From Vallitalea maricola (GTDB taxonomy: Bacteria > Bacillota > Clostridia > Lachnospirales > Vallitaleaceae), in the NCBI RefSeq assembly GCF_036985595.1, contig NZ_BTPU01000017.1:1-62876 (forward strand): 62,876 nt of DNA, read 5' to 3'. This document shows positions 44,288-53,753 of the stretch, piece by piece. Under the pieces are notes generated by a model, which did not search any database, was not told where the DNA came from, and saw nothing but the letters and a program-made list of their open reading frames with translations. The position numbers and the translations under genes are program-made. Positions within the stretch are counted from its first letter, which is position 1. Every line of letters starts with the position of its first letter.

Positions 44288-45742
44288 ATGATAGAATATG
44301 ATAAATTGATTTTTGAGGTATCAAAAGATGGTAGAAAAAGTTATAGCCTTCCAGAGTGTGACGTACCTGATATTAACATAGAGGAACTTATTCCAACTGA
44401 GTTTCTTAGAAAAGAAGATGCACAGCTGCCACAAGTAAGTGAAGTAGATGTAATACGTCATTTTACGTTGTTATCTAATAAGAATTTTGGTGTAGATACT
44501 GGATTCTATCCTCTTGGTTCTTGTACAATGAAATATAATCCTAAGATAAATGAAGATATGGCTTCCCTTGATGGATTCACAAAACTTCATCCTTTACAGC
44601 CAGAAAGCACAGTTCAGGGAGCATTAGAACTAATGTATAACCTACAAGAAAGTCTACAAGAGATAACAGGTATGTCAAAAGTTTCTTTACAGCCTGCTGC
44701 AGGGGCTCAAGGAGAATTGACAGGACTTATGATAGTTAAGGCATATCATGATTATAATGGTAATCATAATAAGAAAAAAATCATTATCCCAGATTCTGCA
44801 CATGGTACTAATCCAGCTAGTACTAGCATGGCAGGTTTTACATCTGTTGAAATTAAATCAAATGACAAGGGAATTGTAGATATTCAGGCGCTAAAAGAAG
44901 TATTAGATGAAGATGTTGCAGGACTTATGCTTACTAATCCTAATACACTTGGTCTGTTTGAAAAGGATATTCTCACTATATCAGAGCTGGTTCATGAGGT
45001 AGGAGGGTTACTATATTATGATGGTGCCAATATGAACGCTAATATGGGAATAACACGCCCTGGGGATATGGGATTCGATATTGTCCATCTTAATCTGCAT
45101 AAGACATTTTCAGCACCTCATGGAGGAGGAGGACCAGGCAGTGGACCAGTTGGTGTCGTTAAAGAATTAGCTCCATTCCTTCCAAGGCCAATAGTTGAGA
45201 AAGAAGGCGACGATTATACTCTTAAAAATGATATAGAAACATCTATAGGAGCAGTTAAAAACTTCTATGGTAATTTTGGAGTGCTTGTAAAAGCTTACAC
45301 GTATATTCTAACTATGGGTGGAGAAGGCTTGAAACAGGCAAGCAGATTAGCAGTACTTAATGCTAATTATATGAAGGAAAGATTAAAAGTAGATTATATA
45401 TTGCCAGTTGATGAGGTATGCAAACATGAATTTGTTTTAGGCGGATTAGGAGAAAATGAAGGTCACGTAACAACATTAGATGTTGCCAAGAGACTTATGG
45501 ATTATGGATATCATCCACCTACAATATATTTTCCCCTTATAATAGATAATGCTTTAATGATAGAACCTACAGAAACTGAAAGCAAGGAAAATATGGATGG
45601 TTTTATAGATGCACTTATCAAGATAAAAGAAGAGTCCATTAGTAATGCAGAGGAATTGAAAAAAGCTCCATTTAAAACTTGTATCAGAAGATTTGATGAA
45701 GTTACAGCAGCTAGAAAACCAATATTACGCTACACAAAATAA
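44288..45742 (+). CDS. gcvPB: Glycine dehydrogenase (decarboxylating) subunit 2
   Basis: The 484-aa C-terminal half of the P protein carries the PLP lysine in HLNLHKTFSAPHGGGGPG, with PLGSCTMKYNPK, QPAAGAQGE and DSAHGTNPAS. It forms an alpha2beta2 enzyme with GcvPA. Its ATG comes immediately after the gcvPA stop, using the GGAGG inside the end of gcvPA, so the two subunits are coupled for equal synthesis. Confidence 0.97.
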   Translation: MIEYDKLIFEVSKDGRKSYSLPECDVPDINIEELIPTEFLRKEDAQLPQVSEVDVIRHFTLLSNKNFGVDTGFYPLGSCTMKYNPKINEDMASLDGFTKLHPLQPESTVQGALELMYNLQESLQEITGMSKVSLQPAAGAQGELTGLMIVKAYHDYNGNHNKKKIIIPDSAHGTNPASTSMAGFTSVEIKSNDKGIVDIQALKEVLDEDVAGLMLTNPNTLGLFEKDILTISELVHEVGGLLYYDGANMNANMGITRPGDMGFDIVHLNLHKTFSAPHGGGGPGSGPVGVVKELAPFLPRPIVEKEGDDYTLKNDIETSIGAVKNFYGNFGVLVKAYTYILTMGGEGLKQASRLAVLNANYMKERLKVDYILPVDEVCKHEFVLGGLGENEGHVTTLDVAKRLMDYGYHPPTIYFPLIIDNALMIEPTETESKENMDGFIDALIKIKEESISNAEELKKAPFKTCIRRFDEVTAARKPILRYTK

Positions 45743-45766
45743 TCTTAATAAATGGGAGGTGGATCA

Positions 45767-47161
45767 ATGAAGGATATTATTGTAATAGGTGGTGGACCTG
45801 GAGGTTATGTGGCAGCCATAAGAGCCGCTCAGCTTGGCGGGAAAGTTTGTATAATCGAGAAGGATACATTTGGTGGTACTTGTCTTAATAGAGGCTGTAT
45901 ACCTACAAAAGCTCTATATAGAAATGCTGAGATAATAAATACCTTAGGTAGAAGTGAACAATTTGGTATAGACATAGAGAGCTATAAAATTAATTATAAG
46001 AGCGTACTAAAAAGGAAAGATGACATAGTAGATAAATTAGTCAGTGGTGTTGAAAAGTTATTGAATGATAACGGTATTTTGATAATAGATGGTACAGGTA
46101 TAATAAAAGACCAGCAAACTGTAGAAGTTATCAAAACAAACGGTGATACAGTGATTATAGAAGGAAAAAGTATAATAATAGCAACAGGTTCAATGCCTGT
46201 AAAACCTCCTATTGATGGAATCTGCGAACCAAATGTCCTTACAACCAAAGAAATATTGGAGTGTGAAGAGATACCAGAAAAATTAGTGATTATAGGCGGT
46301 GGCGTTGTTGGTATGGAATTTGCTAGTATTTTCAATGCTTTTGGGTCACAAGTTTCTGTAATAGAGTTTCTGCCTAATATTTTAAGTGGTGTGGATATAG
46401 GTATTTCAAAACGTTTTAAATCAATGGCAAAGAGAAAAAATATTGATATCATGAATAATTCAAAAGTCAATAAGATTATTAGTGATGACAATAAACTGCA
46501 AGTATGTTACGAAAGCAAAAATAAAGAAAAGATAGTAGAGGCAGATAAGATATTGGTTGCAGTAGGAAGAAAACCTAATCTGGAAAACATAGGTTTAACT
46601 GAAATCGGTATTGATTATGATAGTAAGGGTATCAAAGTTGATGGAAATAATGAAACATCTGTAAAAGGAATATATGCTATAGGGGATGTAAACGGTAAGA
46701 TAATGCTTGCACATGCGGCTTCCTATCAAGGGATTGAAGTAGTCGATCATATAATGGGTGTTGGCTCAGATGAAGAGTCTCAAGTGGTACCAAGCTGTAT
46801 ATTTGTTTTTCCGGAGATTGCTTGTGTAGGTATGACAGAACAACAAGCAAAAGAAGAAAACATTAATGTGAAAATTGGCAAATTCATGTTTTCAGCTAAT
46901 GGAAAAGCAATGGCTCTAGGAGAAGATGAAGGATTTGTTAAGATTATTGCAAGTGAAGAAGACGATGCAATATTAGGTATGCATATATTAGGACCTCATG
47001 CATCTGATTTAATACATGAAGGAGTTTTAGCCATACAAAATGGTTTAAAGACTATGGATGTTATTAAGACAATCCATGCTCATCCAACTCTTGGAGAAGC
47101 TATACACGAAGCAGCCTTAGATACTCAAAATAGGGGAATACATATAATGCCAAAGAAATAA
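45767..47161 (+). CDS. lpdA: Dihydrolipoyl dehydrogenase (glycine cleavage L protein)
   Basis: The product (about 464 aa) reoxidises the dihydrolipoyl arm of GcvH with NAD+. It shows IIVIGGGPGGYVAA (FAD), the redox pair GGTCLNRGCIPTKAL, VIIGGGVVGMEFA (NAD), YAIGDVNG and the dimer-interface HAHPTLGEAIHEA. The ATG at 45767 is preferred over the ATG at 45752 because GGGAGGTGG lies between them, correctly spaced for the second. It is the last gene of the operon; a terminator follows, so it probably serves this system only. Confidence 0.95.
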   Translation: MKDIIVIGGGPGGYVAAIRAAQLGGKVCIIEKDTFGGTCLNRGCIPTKALYRNAEIINTLGRSEQFGIDIESYKINYKSVLKRKDDIVDKLVSGVEKLLNDNGILIIDGTGIIKDQQTVEVIKTNGDTVIIEGKSIIIATGSMPVKPPIDGICEPNVLTTKEILECEEIPEKLVIIGGGVVGMEFASIFNAFGSQVSVIEFLPNILSGVDIGISKRFKSMAKRKNIDIMNNSKVNKIISDDNKLQVCYESKNKEKIVEADKILVAVGRKPNLENIGLTEIGIDYDSKGIKVDGNNETSVKGIYAIGDVNGKIMLAHAASYQGIEVVDHIMGVGSDEESQVVPSCIFVFPEIACVGMTEQQAKEENINVKIGKFMFSANGKAMALGEDEGFVKIIASEEDDAILGMHILGPHASDLIHEGVLAIQNGLKTMDVIKTIHAHPTLGEAIHEAALDTQNRGIHIMPKK

Positions 47162-47201
47162 TGTTAAGCAATAATGAATAAATGCTTTATTAAATAAAAG
47201 A

Positions 47202-47245
47202 AAATACATCTGTATATTAATAATAATTAACAGATGTATTTTTTG
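47202..47245 (+). terminator. Terminator of the glycine cleavage operon
   Basis: A 12-bp stem AAATACATCTGT/ACAGATGTATTT with a 16-nt AT-rich loop runs into T6. Confidence 0.82.
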
Positions 47246-47616
47246 ACTTTTAATATAATTAGTTTACATATTTGATGTATGTTACTTAGTTAATTTATTA
47301 TCAATGTAAATATAAATAAGCCAATCAAAAAAATGGAAAAAAATATTAAAGATGAATATTTAAATCACAAAAAATATTACTGAATTAAATCAAAAATATT
47401 TAAAAATGGTTTTCCATAGTATATACTGACATTATAAGACATTTCACATATTAATTATTCAGGTATAAATACATATATACAAGAATTATTTTGTTAAGTA
47501 TCATGACTGAACTTAAAAATTACTAATAGAGTTTGTAATACGTGAATATATTATACTCAGGGAATAGGGTGCAAAAAAGAGTTACTGCCAATATAATTAT
47601 TAGAAAAGAGGGTTAT
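47246..47616. other. AT-rich region upstream of the Lrp-type regulator
   Basis: Around 47330-47415 the region has several AATATTTAAA/AAAAATATT-like motifs, which might be Lrp-type binding sites for autoregulation. I see no clear ORF apart from an unlikely N-terminal extension of the next gene. Confidence 0.35.
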
Positions 47617-48078
47617 ATGGATTCGATTGATATTAGTATTTTAAGATTATTGCAAAAAAATGCAAGATCCACTGTTTCAGAAATAAGCTCCCAGATCAAT
47701 TTGTCTATATCAGCTGTAAGTGATAGGCTGAAAAAACTTGAATCCGGAGGTATCATAGATCAATATACAACAATTATCAACCCTAATTATCTGAATAAAA
47801 GATTGACAGCAATCATGTTCATTGCTATTGATAGACCTAAGTATACTGATGATTTTATTAACTTTATCAAGGAAACAGATGAAATACTTGATTGTCTGTA
47901 TATAGCTGGTGAATATGATTATTCATTAAAGATTGTTACTAAGGATACGTTTTCTCTAGAGCAACTATTGAATAAAATAAAAGCAATTGAAGGTATCAAA
48001 AAAACTAAAACAAACGTAGTTTTATCTACAGTCAAGAATGCACACTCAATTATTCCATCAATGGAGACGTCAAAATAG
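47617..48078 (+). CDS. Lrp/AsnC-family transcriptional regulator
   Basis: The 153-aa protein has an N-terminal winged helix-turn-helix (MDSIDISILRLLQKNARSTVSEIS, SISAVSDRLKKLE) and a C-terminal RAM/AsnC domain (LDCLYIAGEYDYSLKI), the Lrp layout; RAM domains bind amino acids. The ATG at 47617 is chosen because it aligns with the normal Lrp start and has GAGGG 7 nt upstream; an earlier ATG at 47542 would add 25 unusual residues. Position between the glycine operon and alanine dehydrogenase suggests control of ald, as in actinobacterial AldR systems (inference). Confidence 0.92.
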   Translation: MDSIDISILRLLQKNARSTVSEISSQINLSISAVSDRLKKLESGGIIDQYTTIINPNYLNKRLTAIMFIAIDRPKYTDDFINFIKETDEILDCLYIAGEYDYSLKIVTKDTFSLEQLLNKIKAIEGIKKTKTNVVLSTVKNAHSIIPSMETSK

Positions 48079-48106
48079 AAAATATTTATTAATATCCTGT
48101 TGGTAG

Positions 48107-48150
48107 TATACAGTTGTTAGCTAATACCGATTACAGCTACATACTGTATA
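48107..48150 (+). promoter_or_regulatory. Inverted-repeat operator candidate and -10 upstream of ald
   Basis: TATACAGTTGTTAGC (48107-48121) and GCTACATACTGTATA (48136-48150) form an imperfect inverted repeat (12 of 15). The right arm overlaps a TATAAT -10 element at 48147-48152. There is no T-tract. This fits an operator for the adjacent Lrp-type regulator. Confidence 0.5.
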
Positions 48151-48183
48151 ATATATATAAATTATTTAAGGAGGAGGAAATTT

Positions 48184-49302
48184 ATGATTATAGGTGTATT
48201 AAAAGAAATTAAAAACAATGAAAACAGAGTAGGATTAACTCCTGCAGGTGTAAGTGCTCTAGTAAAAAATGGTCACACTGTATATGTTGAAACTAAGGCA
48301 GGGCTTGGCAGTGGTATCACTGATGAAGAATATGTTGAAGCTGGTGGGGTTATAAAAGAAAAGAATACTGATATATTCGATACAGCAGATATCATAGTAA
48401 AAGTAAAAGAGCCTTTAGAATGTGAATATGACCTATTCAAAGAAGGTCAAACACTATATACATATCTACATCTTGCTCCTAATGAGCCTCTTACTAAAGC
48501 TTTACTTAAGAAAAAAGTTACTGGTATAGCTTATGAAACTGTTGAAGAAAAAGATGGTTCTTTACCATTATTGGTTCCTATGAGCGAAGTAGCAGGAAGA
48601 ATGTCAACTCAAGTTGGTGCACATTTACTTCAAAAGTATAATGGTGGAATGGGTGTTCTACTTGGTGGTGTTCCAGGAGTTTTACCAGCAGAAGTTGTTA
48701 TTATAGGTGGAGGAATCGTTGGTACCAATGCAGCAAAAATGGCTTTAGGTCTTGGTGCTAGAGTAACAATACTTGATATCAATGCTCATCGTCTTGCGCA
48801 ATTAGATGATATATTTGGCGGAAGAGTTTCAACACTTATCTGTAACGATTATAATATCTGTCAAATGGTTAAAAGAGCTGATTTATTAATTGGTGCTGTA
48901 CTTGTAAAAGGTGCGAAAGCTCCTAAGATAGTAAAAGAAGAAATGGTTAAGACAATGAAGAAAGGTTCTGTTATAGTTGATGTAGCTATTGACCAAGGTG
49001 GTTCTATAGAAACTATAGATCATATAACTACTCATGACAATCCATGTTATGAAAGATATGGAGTTATTCATTATAGTGTAGCCAATATGCCAGGAGCTGT
49101 TCCAAGAACTTCTACTTATGCTTTAACAGGTGTAACTCTTCCATATCTTGTAAAAATGGCTAATAAAGGTGTGAAAGAAGCTTTACTTGAAGATAAGAGA
49201 TTATTATTAGGTCTTAATACTTATGATGGAAAGGTAACTTATGATAATGTAGCAACAGGATTAAATCTAGAATATTTTGATCCTGAAACTTTATTGAAAT
49301 AA
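48184..49302 (+). CDS. ald: Alanine dehydrogenase
   Basis: The 372-aa enzyme converts L-alanine to pyruvate and ammonia with NAD+. It starts MIIGVLKEIKNNENRVGLTP, has KVKEP and HLAPN substrate-pocket segments, VIIGGGIVGTNAAKMALGLGA for NAD binding and VANMPGAVPRTST near the end. GGAGGAGG precedes the ATG. It lies 105 bp after the Lrp-type gene and is followed by a palindromic repeat. Confidence 0.97.
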   Translation: MIIGVLKEIKNNENRVGLTPAGVSALVKNGHTVYVETKAGLGSGITDEEYVEAGGVIKEKNTDIFDTADIIVKVKEPLECEYDLFKEGQTLYTYLHLAPNEPLTKALLKKKVTGIAYETVEEKDGSLPLLVPMSEVAGRMSTQVGAHLLQKYNGGMGVLLGGVPGVLPAEVVIIGGGIVGTNAAKMALGLGARVTILDINAHRLAQLDDIFGGRVSTLICNDYNICQMVKRADLLIGAVLVKGAKAPKIVKEEMVKTMKKGSVIVDVAIDQGGSIETIDHITTHDNPCYERYGVIHYSVANMPGAVPRTSTYALTGVTLPYLVKMANKGVKEALLEDKRLLLGLNTYDGKVTYDNVATGLNLEYFDPETLLK

Positions 49303-49311
49303 TAAATCAAT

Positions 49312-49428
49312 AAAAAGGGGCTGTCTCATTATACATTTTTTAGATAATTAATTGCCAGTAAGATAGATATTGATTAGCTGTTTTACTAGGTCATCTTTAA
49401 TAAAATGTATTGTGAGCAGTTCCTTTTT
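49312..49428. repeat. GGCTGTC-type nested palindrome, copy 4
   Basis: AAAAAGGGGCTGTCTCATTA at the left, continuing into ATACATTTTTT, pairs with AAAATGTATTGTGAGCAGTT at the right; an inner weak stem lies between. It follows the ald stop and may terminate it. The left arm is the clearest example of the family sequence. Confidence 0.7.
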
Positions 49429-49556
49429 GTTATAACAGTATTGTCTCTTAACATATTGAAAATTATATAACAAATTTGATATTGATATAATATTTGTTTT
49501 TATATCATATTTAATATTAATATGTTATAATTAAATGTAAGGAGGCGAAAGCAGTA

Positions 49557-50123
49557 ATGTATAAAAAACCGTACATAGTAAGTGATAGATTAATACTAAG
49601 GTTAGCTGAAAAGGATGACACAGATGAAGTATATGAATATCACTTAAGGAACAAAGATTACTTGGCTCCATTTGAACCGGAACATAATGACAGATATTAT
49701 ACAAGAGAACGCTGGGGAAAATTAAATCAAAGAAGTCTAAAAGATGCTGAAGAAGGTAAAGCTATAAGACTATTCATTTTTAGAAAAGAAGATAATAAAA
49801 GAGTTATTGGAGAATTGAATTTTGAGTTTATCATGAAAAAACCTATGTGTTCATGTGAAATTGGATATAGTATGGATGAACATGAACAAGGTAAAGGTTA
49901 TATGACAGAAGCTGTGAAGTTAGGTACTGATTATGTGTTTAGAGAGCTTAATCTTATGAGAATCAGCGGAGGCTATAGTAAGAGCAATGAAAAAAGCGGT
50001 AACGTTATGAGAAAAGTGGGTTTTGTAGGAAATAATTTAATAAAGAATTATATGCTGATTAATGGAAAATGGGAAGATATAATATTTTGTTACTTATATA
50101 ATAATAATTGGAAGGATAAATAG
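49557..50123 (+). CDS. GNAT-family N-acetyltransferase, RimJ/RimL type
   Basis: The 188-aa protein follows the GNAT fold of RimJ/RimL enzymes: LILRLAEKDDTDEVYEYH, CEIGYSMDEHEQGKGYMTEA with the acetyl-CoA-binding Q/RxxGxG/A-type loop (QGKGY), and SNEKSGNVMRKVGF. Relatives acetylate ribosomal protein N-termini or small amines. AAGGAGG lies 11 nt before the ATG. It is a single gene between ald and the second LUD gene. Confidence 0.9.
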   Translation: MYKKPYIVSDRLILRLAEKDDTDEVYEYHLRNKDYLAPFEPEHNDRYYTRERWGKLNQRSLKDAEEGKAIRLFIFRKEDNKRVIGELNFEFIMKKPMCSCEIGYSMDEHEQGKGYMTEAVKLGTDYVFRELNLMRISGGYSKSNEKSGNVMRKVGFVGNNLIKNYMLINGKWEDIIFCYLYNNNWKDK

Positions 50124-50226
50124 GAGGCGAATTCTTTTATTAATAATCAGTTGAAGTGTTGTTAATAATTTGATTTCTAAATGAAATGGATGAATTTATA
50201 AAATAATGCTTAGGAGGAAGGTTAAA

Positions 50227-50844
50227 ATGGACAATGTAACAAAAGAAGTAATCATTGATAATTATAAGCAAAGAAATATTAAGGCAGAATTTTATAATAC
50301 AATAGAAGAGACGAACCAAAGAATATTAGAATTAATACCACCAAAATGTTCTGTTGGAGTTGGACATTCCAATACTCTAGAACAAATAGATGTGATTAAT
50401 CAACTGAGTAATAGAGGAAATGAAGTTATAGATAAGACATCAGCAATAAGTGAAAAACAAATCAAGGAGTTCAAGAAGGAGTCCCTTACTGCAGATTGGT
50501 ACATATGTGGAAGCAATGCTGTTTCAATGGACGGGCAGATTGTAAATATTGATCATAGTGGTAATAGAGTTGCAGCTCTTATGTACGGACCTGACAATGT
50601 AATTCTAGTTATTGGTGTTAACAAAGTAGTTGGTACTCTTGATGAAGCAATAAACAGAGCCAAGAATATAGCTGCTCCCAATAATGCAATAAGAGCAGAC
50701 TACAAGCCACCTTGTGTTTATTTGAAGAAATGTGTGGATTGTACATCTAGCGAGAGAATATGCAATTACCTTACAATCATACAAGGTCAAAAAGATAAAG
50801 ATAGATTGAAAGTGTTAATTGTAGATGAGGAATTAGGATATTAG
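50227..50844 (+). CDS. LUD-domain (LutC/YkgG-like) protein, second copy
   Basis: The 205-aa protein is a paralogue of the LUD protein encoded at 7754-8389: CSVGVGHSNTLEQIDVI, ADWYICGSNAVSMDGQIVN, NRVAALMYGPDNVI and EELGY line up, and both keep a C-x5-C-x2-C-x6-C pattern near the C-terminus that could bind zinc or an Fe-S cluster. The ATG at 50227 is used because AGGAGG lies 9 nt upstream. LutA/LutB partners are absent here too. A terminator follows. Confidence 0.87.
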   Translation: MDNVTKEVIIDNYKQRNIKAEFYNTIEETNQRILELIPPKCSVGVGHSNTLEQIDVINQLSNRGNEVIDKTSAISEKQIKEFKKESLTADWYICGSNAVSMDGQIVNIDHSGNRVAALMYGPDNVILVIGVNKVVGTLDEAINRAKNIAAPNNAIRADYKPPCVYLKKCVDCTSSERICNYLTIIQGQKDKDRLKVLIVDEELGY

Positions 50845-50865
50845 TGAAGGAAATTAAGGTAAATA

Positions 50866-50917
50866 TAGGGGACATATTAACGTTAAAAACGGATTATATG
50901 ATAGTCCCCTAAAAACT
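50866..50917 (+). terminator. Terminator after the second LUD gene
   Basis: An 8-bp stem TAGGGGAC/GTCCCCTA closes a long AT-rich loop and is followed by AAAAACTTTTT. The long loop makes it a weak example. Confidence 0.55.
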
Positions 50918-50929
50918 TTTTAATATGGA

Positions 50930-50958
50930 TTGAAAAAGTTTTTTTGATATGCTATAAT
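50930..50958 (+). promoter_or_regulatory. Sigma-A promoter of xylA
   Basis: TTGAAA and a perfect TATAAT are separated by 17 bp. The leader to xylA is about 85 nt and AT-rich; an operator for the ROK regulator is expected here, but I could not define one. Confidence 0.68.
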
Positions 50959-51051
50959 TTACTTAAATTAAAAAAACAATTCAAATTATATTTTTTTGGG
51001 AACTTTTTAAAGTGATTTTAAAAACTATAAGAACATAAAGGAGAAATGAAA

Positions 51052-52362
51052 ATGAGTTATTTCAATGTAGAAAATGTTAAATATGAAGGATCAAAATCTA
51101 AGAATCCATTATCATTCAAGTATTATAATAAGGATGAAGTTGTTGCTGGTAAACTAATGAAAGAGCATCTTAGATTTGCTATGAGCTATTGGCATACTCT
51201 AGCAGCAAATGGTTCAGATCCATTCGGAGTAGGCACATATGTTAGAGCATGGGATGGGTTAGAAGGAATGGAACTTGCTAAAGAGAGAGCTAAAGCAGGT
51301 TTTGAATTAATGCAGATTCTTGGGATGGAGTATTATTGTTTCCATGATGTAGATGTTGCTCCAGAAGGAAAAACTTTACAAGAAACATTGGATAATCTTG
51401 ATGAAATGGTGGATTACCTAGAAAAACTTCAACAAGAAACAGGTGTAAAATTATTATGGGCTACATCTAACATGTTTAGCCATCCAAGATTCGTACATGG
51501 AGCTGCAACTTCATGTAATGCTGATGTATTTGCTTATTGTGCCGCAAAAGTTAAAAAGATGCTTGAGGTAGCAAAACGTCTTGGTGCTGAAAACTATGTT
51601 TTCTGGGGTGGACGCGAAGGATACGAAACACTACTCAATACTAACATGGAATTAGAACTTGACAACTTAGCTAGATTCTTAAAAATGGCTGTTGAGTACG
51701 CCGAGGAAATAGGATTCACTGGACAATTCTTAATTGAGCCTAAACCAAAAGAACCTACAAAGCATCAATATGATTTTGATACTGCTACAGTACTTGCGTT
51801 TTTAAGAAAATATAACTTAGATGGATATTTCAAGATGAACATAGAAGCTAATCACGCAACATTGGCAGGACACACTTTCCAACATGAACTTCATACTTGT
51901 CGAATTAATGATGTACTTGGAAGCATTGATGCAAATCAAGGTGATATCCTGCTTGGATGGGATACTGATCAATTCCCAACTAATATCTACGATAGCACTT
52001 TAGCTATGTATGAAGTACTTAAAAATGGAGGAATCGCTCCTGGAGGATTGAACTTTGATTCCAAATTAAGAAGAGGTTCATTTGAGTTGGATGATTTATT
52101 ATACGGTTATATCGCTGGAATGGATAATTTTGCAAAAGGTCTATTAGCAGCAGCTAAACTATTAGAAGAAAACGCTCTTGAAGAATATGTTGATAAGAGA
52201 TATAAGAGCTATACACAAGGTATTGGAAAAGATATCGTTGATGGAAAAGTTGGTTTGAAAGAGTTAGCAGAATATGCTCTTGAAAATGATCAAATCGTTA
52301 ATGAATCTGGTCGCCAAGAACTATTAGAAACTATAGTCAATGATTATATCTATAATGCATAA
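51052..52362 (+). CDS. xylA: Xylose isomerase
   Basis: The product (436 aa) is a class II xylose isomerase converting D-xylose to D-xylulose. Markers are NPLSFKYYN, FGVGTYVRAWDG, FHDVDVAPEG with the catalytic His, VFWGGREGYE, EPKPKEPTKHQYDFD with metal ligands, NIEANHATLAGH and LLGWDTDQFPT. The ATG at 51052 is preferred because AAGGAG lies 8 nt upstream; the ATG at 51046 is only 2 nt from it. It begins the xylA-xylR-xylB cluster. No xylose transporter is in the window. Confidence 0.97.
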   Translation: MSYFNVENVKYEGSKSKNPLSFKYYNKDEVVAGKLMKEHLRFAMSYWHTLAANGSDPFGVGTYVRAWDGLEGMELAKERAKAGFELMQILGMEYYCFHDVDVAPEGKTLQETLDNLDEMVDYLEKLQQETGVKLLWATSNMFSHPRFVHGAATSCNADVFAYCAAKVKKMLEVAKRLGAENYVFWGGREGYETLLNTNMELELDNLARFLKMAVEYAEEIGFTGQFLIEPKPKEPTKHQYDFDTATVLAFLRKYNLDGYFKMNIEANHATLAGHTFQHELHTCRINDVLGSIDANQGDILLGWDTDQFPTNIYDSTLAMYEVLKNGGIAPGGLNFDSKLRRGSFELDDLLYGYIAGMDNFAKGLLAAAKLLEENALEEYVDKRYKSYTQGIGKDIVDGKVGLKELAEYALENDQIVNESGRQELLETIVNDYIYNA

Positions 52363-52417
52363 ACATATATCTTAATTCTATAAGTATGTTATAATCATAT
52401 AATAAGATTTAAAGAAG

Positions 52418-52487
52418 TAAGTATGACTATATTCACTACAGGATAATAAATGTTAATTATACTATTTTGTAGGGGTAGTCATACTTA
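52418..52487. promoter_or_regulatory. Nested inverted repeat between xylA and the ROK regulator
   Basis: TAAGTATGACT (52418-52428) matches AGTCATACTTA (52477-52487), with an inner CTACA/TGTAG stem. A T-rich stretch follows on the + strand. It could terminate xylA, act as an operator for the regulator, or both. Confidence 0.5.
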
Positions 52488-52539
52488 ACTGTTTTTATTA
52501 ATCATAGCATACAATAAAGATAACAAAGATGGTGATTAT

Positions 52540-53718
52540 ATGATATTGCTTAATACAATAAATCAACAAATAATTAAAGAAACCAATAGAGCTAGAATAC
52601 TGAAGTTGATAAAAGAGAAAAAAGAGATAACAATCAAGGATATTGCAAAAGAATTAGGTACAAGTATTCCCACAGTAATCTCTAATGTCAATGAGTTAAT
52701 AGAGATAGGTATAATCAAGGAAGGCGGTGTAGCTGAATCTTCGGGAGGCAGGAAACCAGTTCTAATAAGATTTGTACCTGAATCCAGATTAAGTTTTGGA
52801 ATAAATATATCTCCTAAGAGAATCAGTATAGCCTTAATGAATCTTGATGCAAAGATTTTAGTTGAAAAATCAACAGAATATAATGATTCCTATTCGTTTG
52901 ACAAGATTTTATCAAGAACAAAGGAAATTATTGAATCCATAATTACAGAAAATGAAATTGATAGAAATAAAATATTAGGTATTGGATTTTCTTTACCGGG
53001 AATAGTAGATGAAGAAAATCTAATTTTAGAAAATGCACCAAATATAAATGTAAAAGGATTTGACTTTAGGCCCTATGAGAAGTTTTTTGGGTTCCCTGTA
53101 TATATTGAAAATGAAGCTAATGTTGCTGCTATAGGTGAATCAGAGCTAGGGATATCTTCGCATTATAACAATATGGTTTTCGTATCAATCACAGAAGGTA
53201 TCGGTACAGGAATAATTATCCAAAACACACTATATAAAAGTACAAACAAAAGAGCTGGAGAATTTGGACATATGAGAATTACTGATGACCAGATAAAATG
53301 TAATTGCGGTCGTACTGGCTGTTGGGAAATGTATGCTTCAGAAACAGCTTTATTAAAAAGATATAATGATAAGTCAACTACAAAAGTTAGTACAGTAAGT
53401 GAACTTATCTCAAAAATCGAAGAAAAAGACATTATAGCATGTGAAGTTTTTAATGATTACATCAGATATTTGGCTGTGGGTATAGAAAATATTATACTTA
53501 CTCTGTCTCCAGAAAAGATAATCATTGGAGGAAAAATCAGCAAGTATCATAAGTTATATGAAAAGAACTTGGTAGAGTATATTAATAGAGAAAGTATATT
53601 ATATCCTATTGAAGAATCTATAATTGGTTATTCAATATTAAAAGGACGTGCATCAATACTTGGAGCTGGTTTATTGCCAGTCTATCAATTAATCAGGACA
53701 GGAGCTACAACGTTATAA
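52540..53718 (+). CDS. xylR: ROK-family transcriptional repressor, XylR-like
   Basis: The 392-aa protein has an N-terminal winged helix-turn-helix (about 10-70; ITIKDIAKELGTSIPTVISNV) and a ROK sugar-kinase-like domain with GFSLPGIVD, ENEANVAAIGES, EGIGTGIII and the zinc site CNCGRTGCWE. It most likely represses the xylose genes until xylose binds, as XylR does in Bacillus. Location between xylA and xylB in the same direction supports that role; a sugar other than xylose cannot be excluded. GGTG precedes the ATG. Confidence 0.9.
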   Translation: MILLNTINQQIIKETNRARILKLIKEKKEITIKDIAKELGTSIPTVISNVNELIEIGIIKEGGVAESSGGRKPVLIRFVPESRLSFGINISPKRISIALMNLDAKILVEKSTEYNDSYSFDKILSRTKEIIESIITENEIDRNKILGIGFSLPGIVDEENLILENAPNINVKGFDFRPYEKFFGFPVYIENEANVAAIGESELGISSHYNNMVFVSITEGIGTGIIIQNTLYKSTNKRAGEFGHMRITDDQIKCNCGRTGCWEMYASETALLKRYNDKSTTKVSTVSELISKIEEKDIIACEVFNDYIRYLAVGIENIILTLSPEKIIIGGKISKYHKLYEKNLVEYINRESILYPIEESIIGYSILKGRASILGAGLLPVYQLIRTGATTL

Positions 53719-53753
53719 ATAAGATTATCAAAACAATAGAGGAGTGATTTATA

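Noticed and set aside
45994..46491. 165-codon minus-strand frame inside lpd
   Set aside because: It is antisense to a fully conserved enzyme; its composition reflects the complementary codons.
47542..47616. N-terminal extension of the Lrp-type regulator
   Set aside because: The extra 25 residues do not fit the family, and the ATG at 47617 has its own ribosome site and the canonical N-terminus.
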